A DNA stretch of 64,000 nucleotides from Clostridiales bacterium COT073_COT-073 (lineage in GTDB: Bacteria > Bacillota > Clostridia > Lachnospirales > Vallitaleaceae). Shown piece by piece: positions 26,463 to 35,257 of the stretch. The notes beneath the pieces were generated by a model that saw only the letters and a program-made list of their open reading frames with translations, made no database searches and had not been told where the DNA came from. Location: the NCBI GenBank assembly GCA_003858485.1, contig RQYD01000005.1, forward strand, positions 1-64,000, given 5' to 3'. The translations under genes were made by a program, and so were the position numbers. Positions within the stretch are counted from its first letter, which is position 1, and each line of letters opens with the position of its first letter.

Positions 26463-27815
26463 CTATATAATTTTAAATTTATTCACCGATATATCAATAA
26501 ATTCCACTGGTTCATCTTGCAGGAACATGACCATATAAATAGGCAAATATGTCAGTTTTCCTTTAACTTTTATATTGTCATTTGTGAAAACATAGGCCTC
26601 ATTAATTTTATATTCGGAGGTATTCATCACATTGTCCAGTGCAGAGTGTTTTTCATAATCCTTTCCGCTTTTTACTTCGATTGGAAGTGGCTGACCCGCA
26701 TGTTCAATCACAAAATCCAGTTCGCCGTTTTTCTTGTTGTTATAGTAATACAAAGGGTAACCATGTGCATGGAGCTCCTGTGCTACTACATTTTCGTAGA
26801 CGGCACCTTTATTAATATCCTTGTCATTATTGACAATTTTTAATTTACAAGTTTTGCCATATATGGTTGTGAGCAATCCTACATCTGACAGAAACATCTT
26901 AAATAAAGTGCTCTTTTCATTTAGCAAAAGCGGTACAGTGGGTTTGGTAGTGTTAAATACCCCCAAAGCAACACCGGCTTTCCAAAGCCAGGTAAAGCTG
27001 TCAGCAATCCGGTCATAGCGCAGGCTTTTCTTGATATCAGCAATCATAAAACGTTTGTTTTTCTCATTTAATTCGGCTGGTATCAGTTCATAAATATGGG
27101 TGATAATCAGTTTGCGGTTTTCTGTTTCATACTGTGTGAAATCCAATTTATACTGCTCAATAATAGCTCTGTGTTCATCCATCACATCATCGATGCTGCC
27201 GGTAACACGGTATTTTTCAATAGCAGCAGGCATACCTCCGATAATCAAATAAAGATTAAACATCTCCATGATTTTGCTGTGGATTATATCATCTACTGGC
27301 ATCTTGAGTGTAAAGGAATTATGTAACTTCTCTAGGATAGTTTCTCCAACATTGAATATTTGTAGAAATTCTTCAAAATCCAAAGGATACATATTGATTG
27401 TCTGCAAATAGCCAACTGGTGCAGACTTCAGATTAATGATTTCAATTCCGAGTAGTGATCCGGACAAGATATAACGAAAGCGTTTGTCATCCACCAGGAA
27501 TTTGATTTTCGTGACAATTTCTTTATACTTTTGTATTTCATCAAAGAAAAAGATAGTTTCCCCCGGAATAATTTTTTTATTGCTATATAAGGATAGCTTT
27601 AAGATCAAGTCATTAATTCCGGTTGCCTTGTCTAAAATATCAATGATTTCTGGCTGATGGATGAGATTGAATTCAATATAATTACATTCGGCTACTTCCA
27701 GGCATTGACGGATGATAAAGGTTTTTCCGGCCTGACGAACACCGTAAATCAGTAGAGCCTTTTCGCTGTTTTCAATCCAATGCCGGATGTTCTTTTCTAT
27801 TTTTCTTTTCAGCAT
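26463..27815 (-). CDS. AAA-family ATPase with C-terminal DUF4143
   Basis: A 450-residue protein with an N-terminal P-loop ATPase (Walker A YGVRQAGKTF, Walker B IFFFDEIQKY) and a C-terminal DUF4143 domain with a PD-(D/E)XK-like core: GELDFVIEH followed by PIEVKSGKD. Such ATPases are common in Clostridia and Bacteroidia, often in several copies; the biological role is not established. ATG 27815 is preferred because GGAGGT precedes it; the frame extends to 27884 without a ribosome site. It stands alone. Confidence 0.82.
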   Translation of the reverse strand: MLKRKIEKNIRHWIENSEKALLIYGVRQAGKTFIIRQCLEVAECNYIEFNLIHQPEIIDILDKATGINDLILKLSLYSNKKIIPGETIFFFDEIQKYKEIVTKIKFLVDDKRFRYILSGSLLGIEIINLKSAPVGYLQTINMYPLDFEEFLQIFNVGETILEKLHNSFTLKMPVDDIIHSKIMEMFNLYLIIGGMPAAIEKYRVTGSIDDVMDEHRAIIEQYKLDFTQYETENRKLIITHIYELIPAELNEKNKRFMIADIKKSLRYDRIADSFTWLWKAGVALGVFNTTKPTVPLLLNEKSTLFKMFLSDVGLLTTIYGKTCKLKIVNNDKDINKGAVYENVVAQELHAHGYPLYYYNNKKNGELDFVIEHAGQPLPIEVKSGKDYEKHSALDNVMNTSEYKINEAYVFTNDNIKVKGKLTYLPIYMVMFLQDEPVEFIDISVNKFKII

Positions 27816-27990
27816 AATCAGTACCTCCACATTATTCTGTGCGTTTTCCAATGATATTATACCACTAAAACGACGTTTTTCCAAGGTTATTTATTATGTG
27901 TTTTGACACTTTTTCATGAAAGAAATTTGGGGATAATGTTTCAGGGAATTTCTGTTCTTTGAATATTTGATTTTACACAATAGAGGATAG

Positions 27991-28028
27991 ATAGTTAAGT
28001 TGCGCTTTTATATTAGCCACTTAACTAT
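27991..28028. terminator. Hairpin with T run upstream of the BlaI promoter
   Basis: Perfect 10-base arms ATAGTTAAGT and ACTTAACTAT with an 18-base loop, followed by TTTTT on the plus strand. It could insulate the BlaI/M56 operon from upstream transcription. Its arms resemble those of the hairpin at 11094-11156. Confidence 0.5.
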
Positions 28029-28052
28029 TTTTCGTTTTTATTTTAAAAATGC

Positions 28053-28081
28053 TTGACATTTTGAGATTACAGATGTAAACT
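28053..28081 (+). promoter_or_regulatory. Promoter of the BlaI/M56 operon
   Basis: TTGACA at 28053-28058, a 17-base spacer and TAAACT at 28076-28081. Operator 1 lies in the spacer and -10 box and operator 2 just downstream, an arrangement for tight repression. The predicted leader is about 325 bases. Confidence 0.75.
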
Positions 28082-28106
28082 TAAACAAAGGATTACATTT
28101 GTAATC
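28065..28106. promoter_or_regulatory. Twin BlaI-type operators
   Basis: Operator 1 at 28065-28080 (GATTACAGATGTAAAC, one mismatch) and operator 2 at 28091-28106 (GATTACATTTGTAATC, perfect) share TACA/TGTA cores, the recognised BlaI/MecI pattern. Centres are 26 bases apart, so two dimers would lie about 2.5 helical turns from each other. Confidence 0.8.
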
Positions 28107-28109
28107 TCA

Positions 28110-28413
28110 AAAAATCAAGTTTTGATTAAAAGATGTAAAGCAAATGATTTAAAAAGCAATTTCCTTAATTTTCCTATCATTTTTGGAGGTTATGTCATTT
28201 CTTTAGTGGCTGAATTTGAATGACTGCTTGTGGTTAGGTTCTGCTTTCATCATTTCTTTTATCAGATGGTTTTCCTAGCTTGTGTTAAAAAAATGGTTTC
28301 AGAACATATAAAAACATGGGGAAGTTAAGCCATTTAATTAGAGGGTAGTTAATAAAAGTAATATTTAAAGAAAGGAGTGGGTATTTTGTAGAAATACAAA
28401 ATACAAATAAAAT
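28110..28413 (+). promoter_or_regulatory. Long leader of blaI with ribosome site-start hairpin
   Basis: About 300 transcribed bases. The only good ribosome site, AAAGGAG at 28371-28377, lies 36 bases before the ATG. Between them 28381-28404 forms a perfect 10-base-pair hairpin with a GAAA tetraloop (arms GTATTTTGTA/TACAAAATAC). Folding would bring GGAG to about 12 bases from the start. No other gene is evident. Confidence 0.6.
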
Positions 28414-28779
28414 ATGAAAAAAATGATTTCAATTGCCGATGCGGAATTACCGATTATGAAGGTTTTATGGGAAAAAGGAGAACTGACTTCACCGGAGATT
28501 TTGGCCAATTTAGAGGGCAATAAAAGCACTTTAAAAACGCTGCTCAAACGTTTGGTGGAAAAGGGGGTAGTTAGAGCCAGTGAGATTAATACCCGTACGT
28601 ACCGCTATGCACCGGCAGTTTCACAGGAGGATTATATTCAGCGGGAACGCCGGAATTTTTTGCAAAAAGTATTTGATGGCTCCAAACAAAAGATGCTGCT
28701 TAATTTTGTCAAAGAAGAAAATATCACCAAAGCGGATATTGAAGAACTTTTGCAGATGATAGAGGAGGAGCGGATATGA
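28414..28779 (+). CDS. BlaI/MecI/CopY-family repressor
   Basis: A 121-residue dimeric winged-helix repressor. The N-terminal half has the family string DAELPIMKVLWEKGELTSPEI and a recognition helix region KSTLKTLLKRLVEKGVV; the C-terminal half is a helical dimerisation part. In this family a membrane M56 protease relays a signal that leads to repressor cleavage. The gene overlaps the M56 gene by four bases (ATGA). Twin TACA/TGTA operators at 28065-28106 predict autoregulation. Confidence 0.9.
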   Translation: MKKMISIADAELPIMKVLWEKGELTSPEILANLEGNKSTLKTLLKRLVEKGVVRASEINTRTYRYAPAVSQEDYIQRERRNFLQKVFDGSKQKMLLNFVKEENITKADIEELLQMIEEERI

Positions 28780-31235
28780 ATGAAATCATTGATATTTTAA
28801 ATAATTTTGCATTTTTATTGGCACCGGTATTTTATAAGCTACTAGCCATGTCGCTGACAGCGGCCTGTATTACCGCAGTAATTTTGGCTGTGCGGCGACT
28901 GATTGACCAAAAGATTACACCCTTATGGAAATATATTTTATGGGCAGTGATGTTGGCTGCTTTATTGATTCCATATCGTCTGCCCAGTGACTGGGCGGTT
29001 TTGACCTCTTTTGATCAGGTGGAGCAGATTTCCTTTCGCCAGCAATATGATAAGGCAAAATTTCAGTTAGAAATGATTGATCAAGCAGAAATCAACACAG
29101 AAACAAACAAGAAGGAAGCGGAATTTTTGCAAAAACAGGAAAGCAACATTTATCTGAAATCCCTGATTGCCGATGTCATTCTGCCATTGGTATGGTTTGC
29201 AGGAGCAATTTTGATGTTGTTGAGCCTGCTGATCGGGCGTTTATGGCTGGAATATCAATTACAAAGGCATAAATTAAATGCTGACCGATATAAACCGTTG
29301 TTAGTGGAATGTCAGCAAAAGATAGCAGTAAAAGGAAAAATGGATTTGATTGTTCAGGATTATTTAACTTCTCCGGCGATTATTGGGTTTTGGAAAACGA
29401 AAATCATTTTACCGGCATATAGCGAAAACCTCAGTCCGGACAGTTTAGCCTATGTGCTATTACATGAACTGGCACATTATAAAAGAAAAGATATGCTGGT
29501 TAATTATTTGCTCCTGCTTTTACAGGCAGTGTACTGGTTTAATCCCTTGATTTGGCTGGCTTTTCGCTTTATTCGGGAAGATATGGAATTATTGAATGAT
29601 AATTATGTCCTTGATCATATCGGGCGTGAAAACAGCAAGGCTTATTCCCGGTCGCTGGTTGAGGTATTGGCCCATAGTCATAATATTTCCCTAATGCCAA
29701 AGCTTCTGTGCATGGTTGATGGCAAGAAGAATGTGGAAAGGAGAATTCGGATGATTTCTTTAAATGAAAAACTGAAACGACGGAAATGGTTGATTGCCGG
29801 TCTTTGTCTGGTATTGATATTGGCACTGAGCACCTTGTTTTTAACGCAAAAGGAACATGATCAGATAAAATGGCTAAAGAGCCTGAAACCTAAGGATATT
29901 CTGCAAATGGAAATGGTAGTTCACCATGGTGGCCCTGAAAAATATTATTTATTTCCGGAAGCTGAATATGAAGCTATGCTCACCTATTTAAAAGGTGGCC
30001 ATGGTAAATATATCAAAAATCCGGAGCCATTGGTTGGTGGGGGAGCAAACATTTACCTGACAACGATCGAAAAAGAAATTCATCAAATCAGAAATGATGG
30101 CAATACTTATTTGTGGATTGATGAAATGGCCTTTCAGGCAGGATATGATTGGCTGAGTAAGTGGCCGGAGGAAAAAGCAACGAGTTCACTGCCACCAAAT
30201 TTTCATCATGGCAGAAAGCAAGCAGCCTTTAAAGGAATGGAGCTTTATGTTTGGCAGGATAATAATAGAAAAACCCGTTATACTTTGCTGCCGGGAACTA
30301 ATCGGCTAAAGACGGAGGAAGAAATCTATGACCGGAAAAGTAGCCTGACCAGCGTCAAAGAAGTTGGAGCGGTATTAGCACAGCATATGGCGGGACTGGA
30401 TTTATTTATTATTGAAATGCCGATAAAGCCCGGGAATAACGATGATTTGGAATCTTTACTGAATTGGGAAACCGAAAGAGAAGTTTTTATGCATGAGCTT
30501 TGGCAATATGTGCCGGAAAATACCAAAATCAGCATTGGTTCGTATCAATCAGAAAGCAATGGCAATTCCGGCGATCAGCCGGTGGAAACGGAAGAACCGG
30601 AGCGGATGATTTTAAAACTGGATTTTGCCGGTGAGAATGTATTGGATAAAGCTTTTGAGGATATTAACCGGCAGGAAAACCGGGGACTAACCAAGGATGA
30701 AATTGCAGAGATTAATCTTTATTTTGAGCAATTAGTGCCAAGTGAAGATTTAGACCAAGAGCCGGTAATTAATCCGATTTGCCACTTCTTCAGTTCTTAT
30801 TATGATACACCGGAAAAACTGAATTTATCGGAGTTTTTATGGTATTTTCCGGGTGTGGAACTAAACAGTAATCAGCCTGAGGATGTGAAACAATTTGAGC
30901 AATTAAAAAAGCTAAAAGATTATCCGCAAAAAAGTGCAAAATCACTGGATGATACCATTACTCCAGTTCGTCGGAAAAGCAGACAGGCGGTTGACCGGAT
31001 TTTGCAAAGATATGCCGGCATTCGCACTACGGATATAATAAATCAGGACAATGTACTATACTTAAAGGACTATGATTCTTTTTATACTTATGCCAGTGAT
31101 TTTGGATTAGGATTTTTTTACTGTAATGGCGGCAGGATTGAGAATGGGAAAATCATTTTGGATAGTGAATATGCTATCCTGACCATTCGTTATCAGGACA
31201 ATCACTATTTGATTGAATCGCATATGGAGAAGTAA
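28776..31235 (+). CDS. M56 (BlaR1-type) membrane metallopeptidase with unusual sensor domain
   Basis: An 819-residue signalling protease. About four N-terminal membrane helices include a cytoplasmic zinc-protease region with HELAHYKRKD near residue 230 and the downstream EDMELLND. A further membrane helix near residues 338-358 leads to a large outside domain of about 450 residues. That domain is Glu/Tyr-rich, with no SxxK/SxN beta-lactam sensor motifs seen, so the inducer is probably not a beta-lactam. The last third has NPICHFFSSYYD and YAGIRTTDI. It overlaps blaI by four bases. A hairpin (GCCGTACTT/AAGTACGGC, about 31261-31302) after the stop is the likely terminator. Confidence 0.85.
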   Translation: MNEIIDILNNFAFLLAPVFYKLLAMSLTAACITAVILAVRRLIDQKITPLWKYILWAVMLAALLIPYRLPSDWAVLTSFDQVEQISFRQQYDKAKFQLEMIDQAEINTETNKKEAEFLQKQESNIYLKSLIADVILPLVWFAGAILMLLSLLIGRLWLEYQLQRHKLNADRYKPLLVECQQKIAVKGKMDLIVQDYLTSPAIIGFWKTKIILPAYSENLSPDSLAYVLLHELAHYKRKDMLVNYLLLLLQAVYWFNPLIWLAFRFIREDMELLNDNYVLDHIGRENSKAYSRSLVEVLAHSHNISLMPKLLCMVDGKKNVERRIRMISLNEKLKRRKWLIAGLCLVLILALSTLFLTQKEHDQIKWLKSLKPKDILQMEMVVHHGGPEKYYLFPEAEYEAMLTYLKGGHGKYIKNPEPLVGGGANIYLTTIEKEIHQIRNDGNTYLWIDEMAFQAGYDWLSKWPEEKATSSLPPNFHHGRKQAAFKGMELYVWQDNNRKTRYTLLPGTNRLKTEEEIYDRKSSLTSVKEVGAVLAQHMAGLDLFIIEMPIKPGNNDDLESLLNWETEREVFMHELWQYVPENTKISIGSYQSESNGNSGDQPVETEEPERMILKLDFAGENVLDKAFEDINRQENRGLTKDEIAEINLYFEQLVPSEDLDQEPVINPICHFFSSYYDTPEKLNLSEFLWYFPGVELNSNQPEDVKQFEQLKKLKDYPQKSAKSLDDTITPVRRKSRQAVDRILQRYAGIRTTDIINQDNVLYLKDYDSFYTYASDFGLGFFYCNGGRIENGKIILDSEYAILTIRYQDNHYLIESHMEK

Positions 31236-31260
31236 GATGCACCGGCCAAATAAATACTTT

Positions 31261-31302
31261 TGCCGTACTTTGACACTTTCTTTTTGGTGGGAGAAGTACG
31301 GC
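31261..31302 (+). terminator. Hairpin after the M56 gene
   Basis: GCCGTACTT and AAGTACGGC are perfect inverted arms about 25 bases beyond the stop codon. The T run is short; the loop itself is T-rich. Confidence 0.55.
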
Positions 31303-31306
31303 AAAT

Positions 31307-31424
31307 ATTATTATAACTTTCTCACAGCCTTTTTTGACCCTATCCCATTCTGAAGAGTGGGCATATACCCACCCGAAAAGACTGATTAAGGAAACAGGGG
31401 AAAGTTGAGTTATTATAAGGGCAA
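31307..31424. repeat. Family B palindromic repeat, copy 3
   Basis: Left end TTATAACTTTCTC then CCTTTTTTGACCC; right end GAAAAGACTG then GGGGAAAGTTGAGTTATTA. The two ends are inverted and the centre contains GAGTGGGCATATACCCAC, a nested hairpin. Noncoding, between the M56 and Rpn-family genes. Confidence 0.6.
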
Positions 31425-31614
31425 TTCTATTTCCAGTATGATTAAAATCAGAAAATAGCTTGCGGCAGCCAATTTATATTTGTTTAATTTATTTTTATGA
31501 AAATCTTTATGAAATTCCGCAACCAGAGGACGACTTTTAAAATTTCTTTTATTATAATTATGGTAGAGAGACTGGTCAAATCTTTAAAAGTATTTTATAA
31601 TAAAGGAGCAGGAT

Positions 31615-32718
31615 ATGGGAAAAGAAAATGCAAATGAGAAAAATCCCAGGGCTGAAAAAGAAAAACTGCAATCGGATGAGCAAACAAAAAAATCAAAATT
31701 GAAAAGGTCAGAGCAACCAGGACAGCCAGAAACAAAGCAAAAATCGGTAAATACAAGATTGAGCAAAAGCAAAACTATAAAAAAAGATAGCAAGGGGCGC
31801 AAAGATAAGGAAGTTTATCAACCACATGATGTCTTTTTTAAAGCTAATATGGGGAAAAAAGAAATTCTGGTGGATTTTCTGCAAAACTATTTGCCAAAAG
31901 AGTTAAAAAAAATTATTCAATATTCGTCCTTAATTCAGGTAGAACCGAAAAATATCAGTCCCAATCTAAAACTAGGGGAAGCGGATATGCTGTTTCATTT
32001 TCAGGAGCTTAACGGTTATCTGCTTTTATTGATGGAGCATAAAAGCTATGAAGATAGATATACGCCACTTCAGATTCTGAGATATATTACTGAAATTTGG
32101 CATCAGGATTTATCACAAAACCGGACAATTACGCCCATTTTGCCTCTGGTTTTTCATCAGGGCAAAAAGTGCTGGCAGTATCCACAGTTAAAAGATTATT
32201 TGCCTCCGAATTTGCCGGCTGGACTATTCCCATATATGCCATTATATCAGGCGCTGTATTATGACTTTGCTTGGGAAAATGCAAAGCTGTTAAATGACAG
32301 AGATTTAGGGTTGGAGCTATATATTTATTTAAAAACTATTATTATCATTTATGAACCGGGGCAAAGCAGATTTGAGGAACAAATACTGGAACTTTTTCAG
32401 AGCATTGGTAATTTTGAAATAGATGCTCTGGTGGAAATAGCCACCAAAATTATTACCTATCTGGGAACAACCAGAAAAGGTTTTAGTGAAGAAAAAGTGA
32501 TTGAATTAGTCAAACAATCAGGAGGTGAAAAAACGATGGAAACGATTTTTGATAGAGTAGAACAACGTGCAGAAAAACGTGGCGAAAAACGTGGTGAAAA
32601 ACGTGGCGAACGGCGAGAAAAACTGGCTTTTGCAGTAAAATTGAAAAGAGATTCTTTTCCGGTAGAAAAGATTATGGAATATACCGGTTTAAGCCGGGAA
32701 GAGATTATGGAGTTATAA
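31615..32718 (+). CDS. Rpn-family recombination-promoting nuclease/putative transposase
   Basis: A 367-residue protein of the Rpn/PD-(D/E)XK (transposase_31) family. An unusual Lys/Gln/Ser-rich stretch of about 65 residues precedes the conserved start HDVFFKANMGKKEILVDFL. The nuclease core shows LGEADMLFHF and LLLLMEHKSYEDRYTPLQ, where Asp, Glu and Lys form the expected active site, followed by ITPILPLVFHQGKKCW. The tail has RGEK repeats and a small helical end. E. coli Rpn proteins promote RecA-independent recombination; the role here is unknown. Start ATG 31615 follows AAAGGAG. coaBC begins 17 bases after its stop. Confidence 0.82.
   Translation: MGKENANEKNPRAEKEKLQSDEQTKKSKLKRSEQPGQPETKQKSVNTRLSKSKTIKKDSKGRKDKEVYQPHDVFFKANMGKKEILVDFLQNYLPKELKKIIQYSSLIQVEPKNISPNLKLGEADMLFHFQELNGYLLLLMEHKSYEDRYTPLQILRYITEIWHQDLSQNRTITPILPLVFHQGKKCWQYPQLKDYLPPNLPAGLFPYMPLYQALYYDFAWENAKLLNDRDLGLELYIYLKTIIIIYEPGQSRFEEQILELFQSIGNFEIDALVEIATKIITYLGTTRKGFSEEKVIELVKQSGGEKTMETIFDRVEQRAEKRGEKRGEKRGERREKLAFAVKLKRDSFPVEKIMEYTGLSREEIMEL
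32566..32620 (+). repeat. 12-bp in-frame tandem repeat in Rpn-family gene
   Basis: The unit CGTGGCGAAAAA occurs about four times with small changes, coding for RGEK. It links the nuclease core to the C-terminal helix pair and could vary in length by slippage. Confidence 0.7.
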
Positions 32719-32734
32719 ATACAAGGAGAAAGAA

Positions 32735-33934
32735 ATGGAGTTAAAAGATAAAAATATTTTACTGGGTGTAACCGGTGGCATTGCTGCCTATAAAGCACCG
32801 GGAATTTGCAGTTTACTGTCTAAGCAGGGAGCAAATGTTAAAGTGATTATGACAGAGGCGGCGCAGAAATTTGTAAGTAAACTGACGTTTCAGACAATGT
32901 CACGTAATTTAGTTTATACCGATATGTTTGAGGAATATCCGCAGGATGCGGAAGTGGCACATATTCAACTGGCTAAATGGGCCGATATTTTTGTAATCGC
33001 CCCGGCCAGTGCCAATTCGATTGCCAAATTTGCCAATGGTATTGGCGATAATCTTCTATCTGCTACTTTTTTGGCCGCCCGCTCTAAAATTATGATAGTG
33101 CCGGCGATGAACACCTTTATGTTAAATAATCCGGCGACTAAAGAAAATATGCAAAAATTGAGAAATCGGGGGATTGAAGTCCTGGGCACACATTTTGATT
33201 TGCTGGCCTGCAATGATGTGGGCAGTGGCAAGATGTTGGAACCGGAGGAAATTGTGGAGGAAATTGATAGCCTGCTGCGGGAAAAGGACTTAGCCGGAAA
33301 AAATGTTTTGGTCACTGCCGGGCCAACCATTGAAGCAATTGATCCGGTACGCTATTTGACCAATCATTCCAGTGGGAAAATGGGCTATGCCTTAGCTGAA
33401 GAAGCCCAAAAGCGGGGGGCCAATGTGACCTTGATTTCCGGTCCAACCAGCCTATCCAGGCCGAAAGTCAGTAAATTTATTTCGGTTATATCGTCTCTTG
33501 ATATGTATCAGGCGGTGACTGAGCATTTTATAACTGCTGATATTGTAGTAAAAGCAGCGGCACCGGCCGATTATCGTCCCAAAGAATATCATCCGCAGAA
33601 AATAAAAAAGGAAACAGGTGATGAGTTTAGGATTGAACTGGAGCGAAATCCCGATATTTTAAAATTGGTGGCAGCTAAAAAGCAGGATCAGATTATGGTT
33701 GGCTTTGCGGCCGAATCAGAAAATGAGCTGGCTAATGCCATGGCTAAGCTGACCGGAAAAAATTTGGATATGATTATTGTCAATAATATAAAGGCCGAAA
33801 ATGCCGGATTTCAGTCAGATACCAATGTGGTGACCACAATTGATAAGCATAAAAATATGGAAAGGATTGGCGAAATGCCAAAAACCCAATTGGCTAAGGT
33901 AATTTGGGATAAGATAAAAAGGACATTTTTATAG
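32735..33934 (+). CDS. coaBC: Bifunctional phosphopantothenoylcysteine decarboxylase/synthetase
   Basis: Makes 4'-phosphopantetheine in coenzyme A synthesis. The N-terminal CoaC flavoprotein half has GVTGGIAAYKAP, the catalytic His in DAEVAHIQLAKWAD, and PAMNTFML; the CoaB synthetase half starts near residue 190 with VLVTAGPTIEAIDPVRYLTN and includes KAAAPADYRP. The 399-residue length is standard. Start ATG 32735 follows AAGGAGAAAG. It lies close behind the Rpn-family gene but probably has no functional link to it. Confidence 0.95.
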   Translation: MELKDKNILLGVTGGIAAYKAPGICSLLSKQGANVKVIMTEAAQKFVSKLTFQTMSRNLVYTDMFEEYPQDAEVAHIQLAKWADIFVIAPASANSIAKFANGIGDNLLSATFLAARSKIMIVPAMNTFMLNNPATKENMQKLRNRGIEVLGTHFDLLACNDVGSGKMLEPEEIVEEIDSLLREKDLAGKNVLVTAGPTIEAIDPVRYLTNHSSGKMGYALAEEAQKRGANVTLISGPTSLSRPKVSKFISVISSLDMYQAVTEHFITADIVVKAAAPADYRPKEYHPQKIKKETGDEFRIELERNPDILKLVAAKKQDQIMVGFAAESENELANAMAKLTGKNLDMIIVNNIKAENAGFQSDTNVVTTIDKHKNMERIGEMPKTQLAKVIWDKIKRTFL

Positions 33935-34013
33935 AAAAATTATGTTGATTGGCAGTTGCGGGCAAAAGATAATTAAGTGAAAGTTTTGCCTTTTTACTAT
34001 TCCGGAAAATAAG

Positions 34014-34100
34014 AAAAAGGGCAGTGCCTTTTAAAATTTATATCAGGATAAGACAAATTTCCGATTTCTGACAAAAATTTTATTTGGCAACTGCCCATGT
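34014..34100. terminator. Bidirectional terminator between coaBC and ECF gene, family A-like
   Basis: Arms GGGCAGTGCC and GGCAACTGCCC lie about 57 bases apart, flanked by A and T runs. Ends and spacing resemble family A repeats, but similarity is weak. Confidence 0.5.
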
Positions 34101-34119
34101 TTTATTTTTAGTTAATAAG

Positions 34120-34875
34120 TTACTTATATTTTTTTCTTAAAGCATTGACGACCGCGGTAACCAGAATGACTGCCACAATCACCTCAGGGATTCCGTTGAC
34201 TACACCGATTGTCAGAATTGTCATTCTGACAGTTGAAACATCTTTCCCCAGTGCCGCTACAAATCGCTCGCCATAAAGGAAATAAATTAAATTCAGCACG
34301 AGTAATGTATTGATCAATGTGCCGGCAGCAGCGGAGATAACTACATCCAAAGAAGTTCCTGCCAATTTTTTCAGACTGAAAAACATAATCAGCAATACCA
34401 CCGCTAAAAGGACGGCATTAATAATGATTGAGGTAGTTTTAGCCTGCTGTATGGCTGAAAAAATGCCATAACCCAAATACAGGGAGATTCCGCTCCAAAT
34501 AGCGGCAATTAAAAGTTTTGCCTGTTTCTTGCTGATTTCTTTGACCCAGGAATAAATATAAGCAGTACCCAGTCCAATGATAATCCGGGGCAGGACAGAA
34601 ATCAAGGGATTTAAAAAGGCAAAAGAGACCACTGTTGGTTTGGTGATGGCATTAAAAAGACTTGAAAGCCCAAATATCAGTCCGACAAAGGCGCCCACTA
34701 CCGGTCCGCCCATAATTGCGCCAATAATTACCGGAATATGCATAATCGTGGCAGCAGTGGGGCCAATGGGAATAAAGCCCATGGGGGTCAGTCCCAGAAA
34801 GATAGTGATGCCTCCCAGTACACCAATTAAAGCAATGTTTCTTGTGTCCAGTTTGGTTGAATAAGTGTTAATCAT
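34120..34875 (-). CDS. ECF transporter substrate-binding (S) component
   Basis: A 251-residue membrane protein with about six segments. The N-terminal IALIGVLGGITIFLG, MHIPVIIGAIMGGPVVGA and GLSSLFNAITKP are typical of S components that deliver vitamins through a shared EcfAAT module. The substrate is not readable from sequence; pantothenate would fit the convergent neighbour coaBC, but that is a guess. ATG 34875 is preferred because CGGAGG precedes it; the frame extends to 34950. No Ecf ATPase or EcfT gene is nearby. Confidence 0.78.
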   Translation of the reverse strand: MINTYSTKLDTRNIALIGVLGGITIFLGLTPMGFIPIGPTAATIMHIPVIIGAIMGGPVVGAFVGLIFGLSSLFNAITKPTVVSFAFLNPLISVLPRIIIGLGTAYIYSWVKEISKKQAKLLIAAIWSGISLYLGYGIFSAIQQAKTTSIIINAVLLAVVLLIMFFSLKKLAGTSLDVVISAAAGTLINTLLVLNLIYFLYGERFVAALGKDVSTVRMTILTIGVVNGIPEVIVAVILVTAVVNALRKKYK

Positions 34876-35020
34876 AATTTTCCTCCGATCCAGTTCTTTT
34901 TTGATACCAGTCGATTGATAGTGACAGTTTGGCCTTGTCCCGCTCATCACGATGCAGGCAAATAGACCAGAAAATATTATATCTCAAGATCAGCCTAATG
35001 TCTAGTGAGAGTTTGGAGTT

Positions 35021-35049
35021 TTGACCAGTCTTTATACCAGGATTATAAT
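35021..35049 (+). promoter_or_regulatory. Promoter upstream of small ORF and gntR
   Basis: TTGACC at 35021-35026, a 17-base spacer and TATAAT at 35044-35049. The first plus-strand gene downstream with a ribosome site is the small ORF at 35129; gntR follows after the palindromic element. Confidence 0.55.
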
Positions 35050-35128
35050 AAAATTTTTCATGGAATCGGCTGATTTTAAGAGTTTGATACAAGAAACAAA
35101 ATAGAAGCCTGATTTCGGAGGAAAGCAT

Positions 35129-35257
35129 ATGAGCGCCAATGCGACTGAAAAAAAGCGGAGCATTTTTCAGCACATTTATGCGCAATATATGATATATTAT
35201 TCGCGAAAAAAGCACGAGTGCGCCGTCTTCCGTATCAAAACGACCATGCTTGCATAG
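35129..35257 (+). CDS. Small ORF, 42 codons, fused into a palindromic element
   Basis: ATG 35129 follows CGGAGG at good spacing and a promoter at 35021-35049. The product starts MSANATEKKRS and has no recognised family. Codons after about residue 23 lie inside the palindromic element that starts near 35200. Removing the element and one copy of its flanking repeat would make the frame stop at TAA, giving a peptide of about 23 residues. It could be a leader peptide of the gntR transcript, a true small protein, or chance. Confidence 0.35.
   Translation: MSANATEKKRSIFQHIYAQYMIYYSRKKHECAVFRIKTTMLA

Noticed and set aside
28192-28206. Four-codon ORF after GGAGG in the blaI leader
   Set aside because: Only two bases separate GGAGG from ATG, too short for initiation.
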